From the NCBI RefSeq assembly GCF_003952345.1, contig NZ_CP034433.1, positions 1,612,001-1,676,000 of the forward strand: DNA of 64,000 nucleotides, given 5' to 3'. Positions 1 through 8,574 of the stretch are shown here, piece by piece (position 1 is the stretch's first letter; each line of letters begins with the position of its first letter). Below the pieces are notes generated by a model that did no database searches, was not told where the DNA came from, and was given only the letters and a program-made list of their open reading frames with translations. The stretch comes from Iodobacter ciconiae. GTDB taxonomy: Bacteria; Pseudomonadota; Gammaproteobacteria; Burkholderiales; Chitinibacteraceae. A program made the translations under genes and the position numbers.

Positions 1-401
1 GTATAAACGAAAAGCCCTGCTGCAGCTGCAATATTTTTCAACTTTAAAGCAGAAATTGATGCCATTTCTGCACATTGCCCCGGCATTCCCTCTGTTCCCA
101 ATACTTTTCTGGCTAAATCAATAATAAATCGATTATCAGATGACGCTTCTGATAATGAAAGGCCATACAGTTTTGCAAGCGCAACCCGGCGCTGACGAAT
201 AGCCACTCTATCCAACCCATAACTATATTGTATTACACCGTTTACATTTACAAACGGGCGATCACAGATCGTCACCTTAGGCAGATAAGGTGAAATTTCA
301 TTTTTCACTTTTTTAATTAAAGCAAAACGATTCTGCCTACTCACCCTTGGATAATTAAAAGGATTAAAGCCTACACATCCAAGCCCGGAAATTCCAAGCA
401 T
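1..401 (-). CDS. hypothetical protein, 5' part of gene cut by window edge
   Basis: Reading the minus strand from an ATG at 401, the frame stays open for 133 codons and runs off the left edge, so the C-terminus is missing. A run of G lies just upstream as a possible ribosome binding site, and an in-frame stop lies upstream of the ATG. The visible part starts MLGISGLGCVGFNPF, has several basic stretches (RQRRVALAKL) and a GQCAEMA segment. It has no signal peptide and no family that I recognise. Codon use looks normal but rather AT-rich. Confidence 0.55.
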   Translation of the reverse strand, partial: MLGISGLGCVGFNPFNYPRVSRQNRFALIKKVKNEISPYLPKVTICDRPFVNVNGVIQYSYGLDRVAIRQRRVALAKLYGLSLSEASSDNRFIIDLARKVLGTEGMPGQCAEMASISALKLKNIAAAAGLFVY

Positions 402-519
402 ATGCCCCCATCATTTGAAAGTATGATTACTTAAAATGAATATTACATAAATCGTTAAATCACTCTTTCATAAAACAACCATTCGGGCAACGCCCACCTT
501 TACCAAATATCCTGCATCA

Positions 520-1320
520 CTAAATAGGCATGTCACAATCTGTAGCAACAGGTTTTGCCAAGTGTTTTAACACCTGCGCCGCAGCGACAAAACCAAAGCA
601 GCCCGTCACTGCAACTGACGCACCAAAACCGCCTTCGCACCCCAAACCCAGCGCTGCCTGATCGGACTTTTGTCCGCACACGCTCCCGTCAGGCTGTGGG
701 TAAACCAGCTGCTCAGTAGAATACACACACTCTACCCCCATTTTTTTACCCTGCTGAGCAAAGCCATATTCACGGCGCAAAATAGAGCGCACTTTAGCTG
801 CCAGCGGATCATTAATCGTTTTGGATAAGTCAGCCACGACAATCTGCGTTGGGTCACGCTGCCCGCCTGCTCCGCCTGTTGTTACCAATCGAATTTTTCG
901 ACGCTTACACCAGGCAATCATCGCGGCCTTGGTTTTAACCGAATCAATAGCATCAATAATTGCGTCGTAACCCCGTCCCAGCGTTTCATCAAAATTATCA
1001 ACGCTAACAAAATCTTCAATATTATCCACAACACATTCTGGGTTGATTTTTCTAATCCGCTCAGCTAGTGCGGCCACTTTCATCTGCCCATAATTGCCAT
1101 CCAACGCAGGCAATTGACGATTGGTATTTGAAACACAAATATCATCTAAATCAATCAGAGTGATATGGCCAACACCCGAGCGTGCCAGGGCCTCGGCAGC
1201 CCAGGAGCCCACTCCACCCACTCCCACCACACAAACATGAGCCAGCCTAAAACGCTCTAATGCGGGTATTCCGTATAAGCGGGCAATTCCGCCAAAACGA
1301 CGTTCAAAAGATGTTTCCAA
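520..1320 (-). CDS. tcdA: tRNA threonylcarbamoyladenosine dehydratase TcdA
   Basis: ATP-dependent, E1-like enzyme that converts t6A37 of tRNA to its cyclic form. The protein has 266 residues, close to the E. coli length. The nucleotide-binding loop VGVGGVGSW lies near residue 33, followed by LIDLDDICVSNTNRQ, the typical ThiF/MoeB-fold signature, and by VTTGGAGGQRDPTQI. The start is a TTG at 1320: there is a stop just upstream in frame, an AAAGG box about 8 bases before it, and the N-terminus then matches the family length before the RFGG motif. It is transcribed in the same direction as phaR but after a clear terminator, so probably separately. Confidence 0.93.
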   Translation of the reverse strand: METSFERRFGGIARLYGIPALERFRLAHVCVVGVGGVGSWAAEALARSGVGHITLIDLDDICVSNTNRQLPALDGNYGQMKVAALAERIRKINPECVVDNIEDFVSVDNFDETLGRGYDAIIDAIDSVKTKAAMIAWCKRRKIRLVTTGGAGGQRDPTQIVVADLSKTINDPLAAKVRSILRREYGFAQQGKKMGVECVYSTEQLVYPQPDGSVCGQKSDQAALGLGCEGGFGASVAVTGCFGFVAAAQVLKHLAKPVATDCDMPI

Positions 1321-1383
1321 AATTCAGCCTTTTACAAATATTTTGCTTCATATAAATAGATCACTATTTTACCTGAGCCCAAT

Positions 1384-1406
1384 GAAAAAGCGCCCCTTTG
1401 GGCGCT
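1384..1406 (-). terminator. rho-independent terminator of phaR
   Basis: Stem AGCGCCC (1389-1395) pairs with GGGCGCT (1400-1406) around a 4-base loop. On the minus strand it is followed by five T. It lies 28 bases after the phaR stop. Confidence 0.85.
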
Positions 1407-1433
1407 GTGTTCATCGGCATGAATCAATATGAA

Positions 1434-2087
1434 TCAACTTTTTGCAGCACGCCGGCGAGATGCGGGCTTAACAACAACCACTTCTTCCGGGGAAACAGGA
1501 GGAGCTGTTGGCTGTAATTCATCTTCAGGTGCCGCAGTGCCTTCTTTTCCATAGCCTGGCATTGCCATACCGGTAAATAAATGCCGGGCTCGGTCCTGCA
1601 ACTGTTGTTGCATATCCACAAACATTGAAGTACTGCTTTCAAGGTAATTATTCATCATATTTTGCATGCCAGGGCCCTGAAACTTCATAAAGTCACCCCA
1701 CAAATTGGCATTTGAAAGCATCGGGTTTTCACCCGTAATCACAGATTTAGCCTGTGTCTGTAAGCGAGCTTGCATTTCTGCAAAGAGTTGCATGTTTTTT
1801 TCCAGGTAATTACCCATCACACCTTGCATGGCATTCCCATAGAACCGAATGATTTGTGTCAGCACATCATAAGAAAACATAGGCATTCCGCCAGCTTCTT
1901 CTTCCATTATCACTTGTAGCAGCACACTGCGGGTGATGTCCTCCCCCCCTTTAGCATCCACAATTTGGATATCAATATTATCCAGAACCAACTGTTTTAT
2001 ATCGACCAGAGTGATATAACAGCTGGTGGCCGTGTCATACAAGCGGCGGTTCGGATACTTCTTGATCACGCGTTTTTCCACGCTCAT
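1434..2087 (-). CDS. phaR: polyhydroxyalkanoate synthesis repressor PhaR
   Basis: DNA- and PHB-binding repressor that controls phasin expression. The protein has 217 residues. It shows the N-terminal PHB/PHA accumulation regulator domain with KKYPNRRLYDT at residues 9-19 and the ITLVDIKQLV segment, then YGNAMQGVMGNYLEKNM, and ends in a Pro/Ala/Arg-rich tail. In known systems PhaR represses phaP until PHB granules titrate it away. Here the phasin gene is divergent and begins about 210 bases away, which fits that circuit. The ATG at 2087 begins MSVEKRVIKKY, as usual for the family. Confidence 0.95.
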   Translation of the reverse strand: MSVEKRVIKKYPNRRLYDTATSCYITLVDIKQLVLDNIDIQIVDAKGGEDITRSVLLQVIMEEEAGGMPMFSYDVLTQIIRFYGNAMQGVMGNYLEKNMQLFAEMQARLQTQAKSVITGENPMLSNANLWGDFMKFQGPGMQNMMNNYLESSTSMFVDMQQQLQDRARHLFTGMAMPGYGKEGTAAPEDELQPTAPPVSPEEVVVVKPASRRRAAKS

Positions 2088-2150
2088 AGCTGCTGCCTCG
2101 TGTGTATATATATTGTTGTGAGATGAGGATAGTCCTGACTATCTTTTCAT

Positions 2151-2162
2151 GCAACATGTTGC
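2151..2162. promoter_or_regulatory. candidate PhaR operator (perfect 12-bp palindrome)
   Basis: GCAACATGTTGC is a perfect inverted repeat in the phaR-phasin intergenic region. A second, looser inverted pair, GGTGCACA near 2163 and TTGTGCACTGCA near 2215, lies around it. PhaR operators in other species are TGC/GCA-rich, so a role as operator is plausible, but it is inferred from position only. Confidence 0.4.
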
Positions 2163-2176
2163 GGTGCACAATTTAT

Positions 2177-2207
2177 TTGACAAGTGCTTTATCCTCTTCC
2201 AGAATAA
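2177..2207 (+). promoter_or_regulatory. possible phasin promoter
   Basis: A perfect -35 box TTGACA at 2177-2182 is followed about 18-19 bases later by a weak -10-like GAATAA. It lies between the palindrome at 2151 and the phasin start. The -10 match is poor, so this is tentative. Confidence 0.3.
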
Positions 2208-2296
2208 GTGCTGATTGTGCACTGCATCATAAGTAAAGCGGCGTACAAATCGCTTGTTAAAACTCTAATTCAATAGACCAAAAAGGATCCTTGAAA

Positions 2297-2866
2297 ATGA
2301 CTACGACACAACAGCAATTTTCCGCGTTCGCTACCGAGCAAGTTGAAGTGGCATTGCGCTTCGCGCGCATTTCCATCGATTCTGCCGAACGGATCTTGAA
2401 GCTGCAAGTTGAAGTTGCAAAAAACAATTTAGAAACCAGTGCTAAAAATGCAAATGCACTGGTTACAGTAAAAGATGCTCAAGAAGCATTAACATTACGT
2501 CAAAAACTGACCGAATCATCGATCGAGCAAGCAACAAATTATTCCCGCAGCCTTTACGAAATTGCTTCACAAGCGCAAGCCGAGGTTTCACAACTGGTTG
2601 AAGAGCGCACTACTGCTTTCAATAAACACGTTGTTTCTGGTTTAGACCAGTTTGTAAAATCCGCCCCGGCAGGCACCGACGTTGCTGTTGCTGCTGTAAA
2701 GTCTACGCTGCAAGCCACTGCAGCGGCTGTAGACAGCCTGACCAAAGCGGCAAAACAGGTTGCTGACTTTGCAGACGCTTCTGTTAAAGCCGCAGGTACT
2801 GCGACCGCTGATGCAGTCAAGACCGCAGCAAAGAAAACAAACGGCGCGAGCGCTGCAGCCGTTTAA
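2297..2866 (+). CDS. phaP: phasin family protein (PHA granule-associated)
   Basis: Small amphipathic protein that coats polyhydroxyalkanoate granules. It has 189 residues, starts MTTTQQQFSAF, and is rich in Ala, Lys, Gln and Thr, with long heptad-like helices and no cysteine. The Ala-rich C-terminal half (DSLTKAAKQVADFADA and following) is typical of betaproteobacterial phasins. ATG 2297 is preferred over the upstream TTG because the AAGGAT box at 2283-2288 is correctly spaced for it. The divergent phaR next door supports the assignment and predicts derepression when PHB accumulates. Confidence 0.93.
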   Translation: MTTTQQQFSAFATEQVEVALRFARISIDSAERILKLQVEVAKNNLETSAKNANALVTVKDAQEALTLRQKLTESSIEQATNYSRSLYEIASQAQAEVSQLVEERTTAFNKHVVSGLDQFVKSAPAGTDVAVAAVKSTLQATAAAVDSLTKAAKQVADFADASVKAAGTATADAVKTAAKKTNGASAAAV

Positions 2867-2891
2867 TATTCATTACTGTAAGCTGGACCCA

Positions 2892-2920
2892 AAGCCACGA
2901 CATCGTCGTGGCTTTTTTAT
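2892..2920 (+). terminator. rho-independent terminator of the phasin gene
   Basis: AAGCCACGA (2892-2900) pairs with TCGTGGCTT (2906-2914), followed by a run of T. Confidence 0.9.
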
Positions 2921-3638
2921 GCCCCAAAAAACCGTTAACATTTCATACGCAACGGCACTAAGCCAAGCTGACGCTGCCGTGAATTAAACATGAGCAGAGC
3001 CCTGTTGAATATACAGCAGAACATCCGTTAAATTAAAAAATCATGGAGTACTTAAATGCCGCCTCCTCTCTCTCCGTCAAATAGGTAGTCAGCTGCGCCA
3101 CTAGTACCCCATAACAAAACCCACCAAATACTTACAATTAATTTTATACTTTTACAAAAAAATTACCACAATGAAAGGCTAGTTATTCAATAAGATCAAG
3201 CCCTAAAACTGATGTTTTTTTGGTTTTTTTACCAAGAAAGCCATAGAGTTAATGCAGTAAATGAAAGAGCCTTATACAATCTTGCCTAATTCGCAATGAG
3301 GGCTGAGATTGCAATCAGCGGTTCGGGTATGAACAATATATCCATACTGAGTTAGATCAAAAGCCTCTTTTAGATAGGGCCCGCGCCTCATGCACGAAGT
3401 TAAGTCAGCCTTTTGATCAATTCTTTTTAAAAAAAATTCCAAAATGGGCACTTAGCGCTTATATATAAATGAATCACCGCAGCGCATTTTAAACCAGCTG
3501 ATTAATCAGACTGCGCATAACATTAATTTTTCGCTGCATTATTTTTAATTCGCCATCACAAGAAAACATAAGATCAAAGGACCTGCTCCTAATTAAGATC
3601 TTTTAAAAGGCGCTTTTGCAGCCAACCTTCTCGTTCTG
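2921..3638. other. AT-rich intergenic region with no recognised gene
   Basis: About 720 bases with many stops in all frames, A/T homopolymer runs (a T7 run and an A8 run) and no convincing ribosome binding site and ORF pair. I see no tRNA, repeat of either dispersed family, or transposon end in it. It could be a decayed insertion or regulatory DNA; nothing specific can be supported. Confidence 0.5.
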
Positions 3639-3950
3639 ATGGCACTATTAAAGGCATTATGTAATTTGAAAGACTTAAATCAGAAAAAAGTTCTCCCTCA
3701 CCCATCTGTACTTTTTTACAGCCCTGATGAAGTGCGCCCAGAGCCCGAAGCATGGCATGTTATGCGTCAAACAGATGAAACCACACTTGCAAAAAAACTG
3801 GCCCGTCAGCAGCTAAGGCGAGAAGTGTGGGAAAAAATCAGAAGCCGCGCTATTCAGCTTTCAATTGATGCAGACGATTTATATGAATGGGTGGTAGAAC
3901 AAGCGGCACTTAAAACACAAAGCCAGCAATTACCCTGGAATGTATTCTAA
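3639..3950 (+). CDS. hypothetical protein, 103 residues
   Basis: No family recognised. The predicted protein is soluble and charged. It contains SPDEVRPEPEAWHVM, a basic helix KKLARQQLRREVWEKIRSRA and a C-terminal LYEWVVEQAAL. Codon use in the second half resembles that of neighbouring genes, which argues for a real gene, but no clear ribosome binding site precedes the ATG at 3639 and a start further downstream is possible. It ends 16 bases before the convergent ABC transporter stop. Confidence 0.45.
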   Translation: MALLKALCNLKDLNQKKVLPHPSVLFYSPDEVRPEPEAWHVMRQTDETTLAKKLARQQLRREVWEKIRSRAIQLSIDADDLYEWVVEQAALKTQSQQLPWNVF

Positions 3951-3966
3951 GCACCGCCGCATTTAA

Positions 3967-5730
3967 TTAATGATGATCTTCATCACCCTGTTGCAGCTGC
4001 CACATATGGGCATAATGCGCACCCAGCTCCAGCAGCTCCCGGTGTCGCCCGCGCTCAATGATTCTCCCTTGCTCCATCACAAGGATCTCATCAGCATCGG
4101 CGACTGTGGATAAGCGATGCGCCACAATTAAAGTGGTACGATTGGCCGATATTTCTTTTAATTCAGCCTGAATTGCTTTTTCCGTACGCGAATCCAGCGC
4201 AGAAGTGGCCTCGTCAAAAATTAAAATAGGCGGATTTTTAAGAATTGTGCGGGCAATTGCAACGCGCTGCTTTTCTCCACCTGATAATTTAAGACCACGC
4301 TCTCCAACCAAAGTATCAAAACCTTCCGGTAGCGATAAAATAAAGTCATAAATATGGGCTGATTTTGCGGCCTGAATTACTTCGTCATAACTGGCCTTAG
4401 GTTGACCATATGCAATATTGTAATAAATGCTATCGTTAAACAAAACAGTATCTTGCGGCACGATCCCAATATGCGCACGTAAACTGATTTGATTTAGCTG
4501 CCGCAAATCCATGCCATTAATACTAATTGCTCCCTGGCTTACATCATAAAAACGATACAGCAAACGGGATAATGTTGATTTGCCCGCTCCGGAGCTCCCC
4601 ACCACAGCAATAGTTTTACCGGCAGGGATCTCAAAATTCACGGCATGCAAGATTTTTCGATTTACCTCATACGAGAAATCAACCTGATCAAAGCGAATGG
4701 CTGCAGATGAAGTCGCTAATAATTGCGCATCCTTAATATCTGTAACTTCGGCGTTCTGCCCCATTAAAGTGAACATCTTTTCCATATCGGCTAAAGAATG
4801 TTTAATTTCACGATAAACAAAACCTAAAAAATTAAGCGGAGCATAAAGCTGCAATAAAAAAGCATTCACCAAGACCAAGTCACCCAAAGTCATTGTGCCT
4901 TTTACAACACCATCAGCGGCCAATCCCACCAATAACGTCACACCGAATGCAATAATGATTGCCTGCCCGGCATTTAAGAATGATAACGACACCTGATTTT
5001 TAACAGCAGCAGATTCCCACACTTTAAGACTGGCATCATAACGCTCGGCTTCCCAGCGCTCATTATTAAAATATTTAACTGTTTCATAATTTAACAAACT
5101 ATCTACTGCGCGCGTATTGGCCTTCGAATCCATATCATTCATCGTACGGCGAAAACTCATTCGCCATTCGGTAATGCCCAGGGTAAATGCAATATATAAA
5201 ACAATCGTGCCAAAAGTAATGACCGAAAACCAAACATCGTATTTTTTTAATAAAATACCCGCTACCAGCAAAATTTCAACCAAAGTAGGCAAAATATTAA
5301 AGAGGGTAAAATTTAATAAAAATGAAATGCCTTTAGTGCCGCGGTCTATATCACGGCTCATCCCTCCGGTTTGTCGCTCCAAATGAAAACGCAAGCTAAG
5401 GCGATGCAAATGTTCGAACACCTGCATCGCCACTTTCCGAATTGCGCCTTGCGTCACTTTCGCAAACACAGCATCACGCATTTCACCAAAAACCGAAGCA
5501 CAAAGGCGCAATGCACCGTAGCTAAGCACCAGGCTTAGAGGCAACACTAAAGGCATGTGCTTGGGATCTAAACTATCAACAATCTCTTTTAGGACAAGAG
5601 GAACAGAAACATTGGCAAATTTGGCCAGAATAAGCAGCGATAGCGCCAAAACAACACGATTCTTATACTGCCAAAGATAAGGTAGAAGAGTAGACAAAGT
5701 CTGCCAATCGTTGCGACGGGTTTGGCTCAT
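3967..5730 (-). CDS. Atm1/HMT1-type ABC exporter (fused permease-ATPase)
   Basis: Half-transporter that would act as an inner-membrane homodimer. It has 587 residues: a six-helix transmembrane domain (about residues 20-310) and an ATPase domain with Walker A GSSGAGKSTLS, signature LSGGEKQRVAIAR and Walker B ILIFDEATSALD. The membrane half (NNERWEAERYD, MDSKANTRAVDSLLNYETVKYF) resembles the mitochondrial Atm1 and bacterial Atm1/HMT1 branch, which exports glutathione-linked or metal conjugates, rather than MsbA. The substrate cannot be read from sequence. The first codon is an ATG 22 bases downstream of the apaG terminator. Confidence 0.85.
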   Translation of the reverse strand: MSQTRRNDWQTLSTLLPYLWQYKNRVVLALSLLILAKFANVSVPLVLKEIVDSLDPKHMPLVLPLSLVLSYGALRLCASVFGEMRDAVFAKVTQGAIRKVAMQVFEHLHRLSLRFHLERQTGGMSRDIDRGTKGISFLLNFTLFNILPTLVEILLVAGILLKKYDVWFSVITFGTIVLYIAFTLGITEWRMSFRRTMNDMDSKANTRAVDSLLNYETVKYFNNERWEAERYDASLKVWESAAVKNQVSLSFLNAGQAIIIAFGVTLLVGLAADGVVKGTMTLGDLVLVNAFLLQLYAPLNFLGFVYREIKHSLADMEKMFTLMGQNAEVTDIKDAQLLATSSAAIRFDQVDFSYEVNRKILHAVNFEIPAGKTIAVVGSSGAGKSTLSRLLYRFYDVSQGAISINGMDLRQLNQISLRAHIGIVPQDTVLFNDSIYYNIAYGQPKASYDEVIQAAKSAHIYDFILSLPEGFDTLVGERGLKLSGGEKQRVAIARTILKNPPILIFDEATSALDSRTEKAIQAELKEISANRTTLIVAHRLSTVADADEILVMEQGRIIERGRHRELLELGAHYAHMWQLQQGDEDHH

Positions 5731-5751
5731 GAAAATCCATTATTTTAAATA

Positions 5752-5787
5752 GAAATAAAAAAGGGCGTTGATCGAAACTCAACGCCC
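5752..5787 (-). terminator. rho-independent terminator of apaG
   Basis: GGGCGTTGA (5763-5771) pairs with TCAACGCCC (5779-5787). On the minus strand a T-rich tract follows. It separates apaG from the downstream ABC transporter gene. Confidence 0.85.
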
Positions 5788-5817
5788 AGCGATACCGCTT
5801 ACAGGCGGCGATGGCAA

Positions 5818-6201
5818 TCAGTGTAAAGTACGCGGCATTGCCAGGACAAACGAAGGAATTTCTGCATCAAACTGGCTGCCATCTGCCGCTTGCATACGAT
5901 AATTTCCTTGCATAGAGCCAATAGGTGTCGCGATACTGGCACTGCTCATATACTCAAAGTGCTGACCAGGCTCTAACACTGGCTGCTCCCCCACTACCCC
6001 CTCCCCCTGAACCTCCTGCACATGATCTTCCATATCCCGAATCACCCAATGGCGGCTCAAAAGCTGAGCCGCTGCCGTGCCGGTATTGGTGATGGTAATG
6101 CGATAGGCGAAGGCATAGCGATCAGCAACTTCATCCGATTGCTCTGGCAGATAAAAAGCTTCGGCGTGAACAAGCACGCTATATACAGGGGAATCACTCA
6201 T
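5818..6201 (-). CDS. apaG: ApaG family protein
   Basis: Small beta-sandwich protein of 127 residues, the usual length of ApaG. Typical segments are YAFAYRITITNTG, LLSRHWVIRDMEDHVQEV, GVVGEQPVLEPGQHFEY and the closing MQGNYRMQAADGSQFDAEIP. ApaG was linked genetically to Co2+/Mg2+ sensitivity in enterobacteria, but its biochemical role is unsettled. It is divergent from rpe, as in several related genomes. Confidence 0.95.
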   Translation of the reverse strand: MSDSPVYSVLVHAEAFYLPEQSDEVADRYAFAYRITITNTGTAAAQLLSRHWVIRDMEDHVQEVQGEGVVGEQPVLEPGQHFEYMSSASIATPIGSMQGNYRMQAADGSQFDAEIPSFVLAMPRTLH

Positions 6202-6309
6202 TCTTAGCGGTTCTTTTTGTCATCGATAAAGACAATATTACCAAGCTAAAGGCCATAGAGGTAAGGTATCCGTTAAAATGAGTCATAAACCCTGACCTTG
6301 GAGACTATT

Positions 6310-6987
6310 GTGTCAAACTTTCGTATTGCGCCAAGCATTCTTGCTGCTGACTTTGCTCGTTTAGGCGACGAAGTTAAAAATGTGATTGCTGCCGGTGCAG
6401 ATATTATTCACTTTGACGTAATGGATAACCACTACGTACCAAATTTAACCATGGGCCCCATGTTTTGTGAAGCAATCCGCCCTTATACCACCGCACCAAT
6501 TGATGTGCATTTAATGGTAAAGCCGGTCGATCGCATCATCCCTGATTTTGCCAAGGCAGGTGCCAACATCATCACCTTTCACCCTGAAGCATCCGAGCAT
6601 ATTGATCGATCCTTAGGGCTGATTAAAGAGCATGGCTGTAAAGCAGGGCTTGTCTTTAATCCAGCGACGCCCCTCCATTATCTAGATTATGTCATGGATA
6701 AAATAGATATGATTTTGCTGATGTCAGTCAACCCGGGCTACGGCGGGCAAAGTTTTATTCCTGGGGTATTAGCGAAGGCCAAAGAAGCACGTGCCCGCAT
6801 TAACGCTTATAGCGCACGTACAGGGCGTGAAATCTGGCTGGAAATTGATGGAGGGGTCAATGCTGGCAATATCGCAGAAATCGCTGCTGCCGGAGTAGAC
6901 ACTTTTGTGGCGGGCTCAGCTATTTTTGGCAAGCCCGATTACAAGGAAGTTATTGACCAGATGCGCCTTGAGCTTGCCAGAGTATGA
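6310..6987 (+). CDS. rpe: ribulose-phosphate 3-epimerase
   Basis: Interconverts ribulose-5-phosphate and xylulose-5-phosphate in the pentose phosphate pathway. TIM-barrel protein of 225 residues, exactly the E. coli length. Visible motifs are [53 protein letters not shown] and EIDGGVN, which carry the metal-binding His/Asp residues. The GTG at 6310 is chosen over an upstream TTG because GGAG at 6300-6303 is correctly spaced. It begins a translationally coupled run with arsC and gph. Confidence 0.95.
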   Translation: MSNFRIAPSILAADFARLGDEVKNVIAAGADIIHFDVMDNHYVPNLTMGPMFCEAIRPYTTAPIDVHLMVKPVDRIIPDFAKAGANIITFHPEASEHIDRSLGLIKEHGCKAGLVFNPATPLHYLDYVMDKIDMILLMSVNPGYGGQSFIPGVLAKAKEARARINAYSARTGREIWLEIDGGVNAGNIAEIAAAGVDTFVAGSAIFGKPDYKEVIDQMRLELARV

Positions 6988-7334
6988 AGCTATTACATAA
7001 TCCCCGCTGCTCCAAGAGCCGTGAAGCACTTGCTGTACTGATAGCAAAAGGCTTTCAGCCAGAAATCATTGATTATCTGGCTCACCCCCTTGATGAAGCG
7101 GCCATTCGTGCCTTACTCACCCAGCTAGGCGCTGCGCCCATCGCTTTGGTTCGCACTAAGGAAGCACTATGGCTGGAACAATTTGCCCAGGCCTCTTTAG
7201 ACAATGATGCCATCATTGCTGCTTTAGCGGCGCACCCCAAGCTTATTGAGCGCCCGATCCTCATACATCAGAATCGAGCCGCAATTGGCAGGCCTATTGA
7301 AAATATTCTTACCTTATTGGATACACCCGTATGA
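6984..7334 (+). CDS. arsC: ArsC-family arsenate reductase (glutaredoxin type)
   Basis: Thioredoxin-fold protein of 116 residues that reduces arsenate using glutathione and glutaredoxin. The N-terminal [11 protein letters not shown] holds the catalytic cysteine, and [20 protein letters not shown] holds the conserved arginine. It overlaps rpe by four bases (ATGA), so it is translated as part of that operon rather than in an ars operon. No arsR or arsB is nearby, so a different thiol-redox role (as in the Spx/ArsC superfamily) is also possible. Confidence 0.9.
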   Translation: MKLLHNPRCSKSREALAVLIAKGFQPEIIDYLAHPLDEAAIRALLTQLGAAPIALVRTKEALWLEQFAQASLDNDAIIAALAAHPKLIERPILIHQNRAAIGRPIENILTLLDTPV

Positions 7335-7999
7335 GTATCAGAGCCTTTGCTTTTGATCTGGATGGCACCCTTGCCGATTCAATTCCCGATTTAGCCCATG
7401 CAGCCAATGCCGCCCGCCGCGATGCGGGTCTTACCCAGCTTGAAGAAACGCAGATTGAAAGTTATGTGGGCGATGGCACAGAAAGCCTGATCGCCCGTGC
7501 GATGGCAGCAGATATGGCCGCAAGCTTTACAGGTACAGCCGGGCAAAAAGAAGCGCTTGCCCGCTTTGACCAGCATTACCTTAAAGGCCTCACCCTCAGG
7601 ACCACGCTTTACCCTGGTGTAAGCAGCACACTTAAGGAGCTGCACGATTGTGGCTATCGTCTTGCCATTGTCACGAATAAACCGGAGCGTTTTACCCTGC
7701 CTCTCTTAAAAGAGCTGGGCATTGGAGATCTATTCGAAGTCATTGTCAGTGGTGACTCACTAGCTAACCGTAAACCCAACGCTGAGCCATTGCAGTATGC
7801 AATGGAAAAAATGGGCGTAAGCGCAGACGAGTTTTTAATGGTCGGTGATTCAAAAAATGACATTCTTGCTGCCCGTGCCGCAGGCTGCAAGGTAGCATTT
7901 GTAAGCTACGGCTACGGTGACGCAAAAACCATCCCGAATGCTGATGTGACGCTAACAGGCTTTGATGAGCTGATGAGCTGGCTGGATACGCAGGATTAA
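7331..7999 (+). CDS. gph: phosphoglycolate phosphatase
   Basis: HAD-superfamily phosphatase that removes 2-phosphoglycolate formed during DNA repair or oxygenation side reactions. It has 222 residues, with motif I AFDLDGTLADS, motif II VTNKPERF and motif III/IV VGDSKNDILAARAAG. It overlaps arsC by four bases, giving an rpe-arsC-gph operon; rpe-gph is a common pairing in proteobacteria. A strong hairpin ends the operon. Confidence 0.93.
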   Translation: MSIRAFAFDLDGTLADSIPDLAHAANAARRDAGLTQLEETQIESYVGDGTESLIARAMAADMAASFTGTAGQKEALARFDQHYLKGLTLRTTLYPGVSSTLKELHDCGYRLAIVTNKPERFTLPLLKELGIGDLFEVIVSGDSLANRKPNAEPLQYAMEKMGVSADEFLMVGDSKNDILAARAAGCKVAFVSYGYGDAKTIPNADVTLTGFDELMSWLDTQD

Positions 8000-8014
8000 G
8001 CAATTCCACTCCAA

Positions 8015-8055
8015 ATAAAAAACCCCGCTGCTTTATAAGTAGCGAGGTTTTTTAT
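8015..8055. terminator. bidirectional terminator between gph and folA
   Basis: A-rich arm with CCCCGCT (8015-8028) pairs with AGCGAGG plus T-rich arm (8041-8053), giving T-tracts on both strands. It lies between the convergent gph and thyA-folA units. Confidence 0.85.
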
Positions 8056-8084
8056 TAACTGATGTGATCATTACAAGAGAAGAA

Positions 8085-8564
8085 TTAAATCCGTCGATAT
8101 TCAACATAAGAGAATTCAATCCCCTTGGCACTAAGCTGATGCTCCCTTGCCAGCTCTTTCCATTCAGAGCGATTAAACACTGGGAAATAAGCATCGCCTT
8201 CTGGGCTTAAGCTTACCTCAGTTAAATACAGCGTATTCACTAAAGGTAATGATCGGGTAAAAATCTCGCCGCCACCGATAATAAATAACTTTTCCAAGCC
8301 CGCCGCCGCTTCCAGAGCCGCCTCAATGCTTAAAAATACTGTAGCGCCTGCTGCCTGCCATTCTGTATTTCGCGTAATTACCCAATGCGGCCGTCCCGGC
8401 AATAACCCCGGCAGTGATTCAAAAGTTTTACGCCCCATCAGCATGGGCGAGCCCATAGTGAGGGCTTTAAAGTTTTTTAAATCTTCAGGTAAAGACCAAG
8501 GCAAACGGTTTTCTATGCCGATCACCCCGTTTTGCCCAACTGCAGCAATAATCGCAATATCCAT
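8085..8564 (-). CDS. folA: dihydrofolate reductase
   Basis: Reduces dihydrofolate to tetrahydrofolate with NADPH. It has 159 residues. Visible motifs are IAAVGQNGVIGIENRLPW (Met20-loop region), LPEDLKNFKALT with the catalytic acidic residue, MGRKTFESL and LFIIGGGEIF. The ATG at 8564 gives the family N-terminus MDIAIIAAV. It lies 10 bases after thyA, so the two genes of the thymidylate cycle are co-transcribed. Confidence 0.96.
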   Translation of the reverse strand: MDIAIIAAVGQNGVIGIENRLPWSLPEDLKNFKALTMGSPMLMGRKTFESLPGLLPGRPHWVITRNTEWQAAGATVFLSIEAALEAAAGLEKLFIIGGGEIFTRSLPLVNTLYLTEVSLSPEGDAYFPVFNRSEWKELAREHQLSAKGIEFSYVEYRRI

Positions 8565-8574
8565 TGTGTGTCTC

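Noticed and set aside
1424..1642. 72-codon ORF inside phaR
   Set aside because: Shadow of the phaR gene in another frame on the same strand.
2920..2987. 22-codon ATG frame after the phasin terminator
   Set aside because: Short, begins inside the terminator T-run region and has no ribosome binding site.
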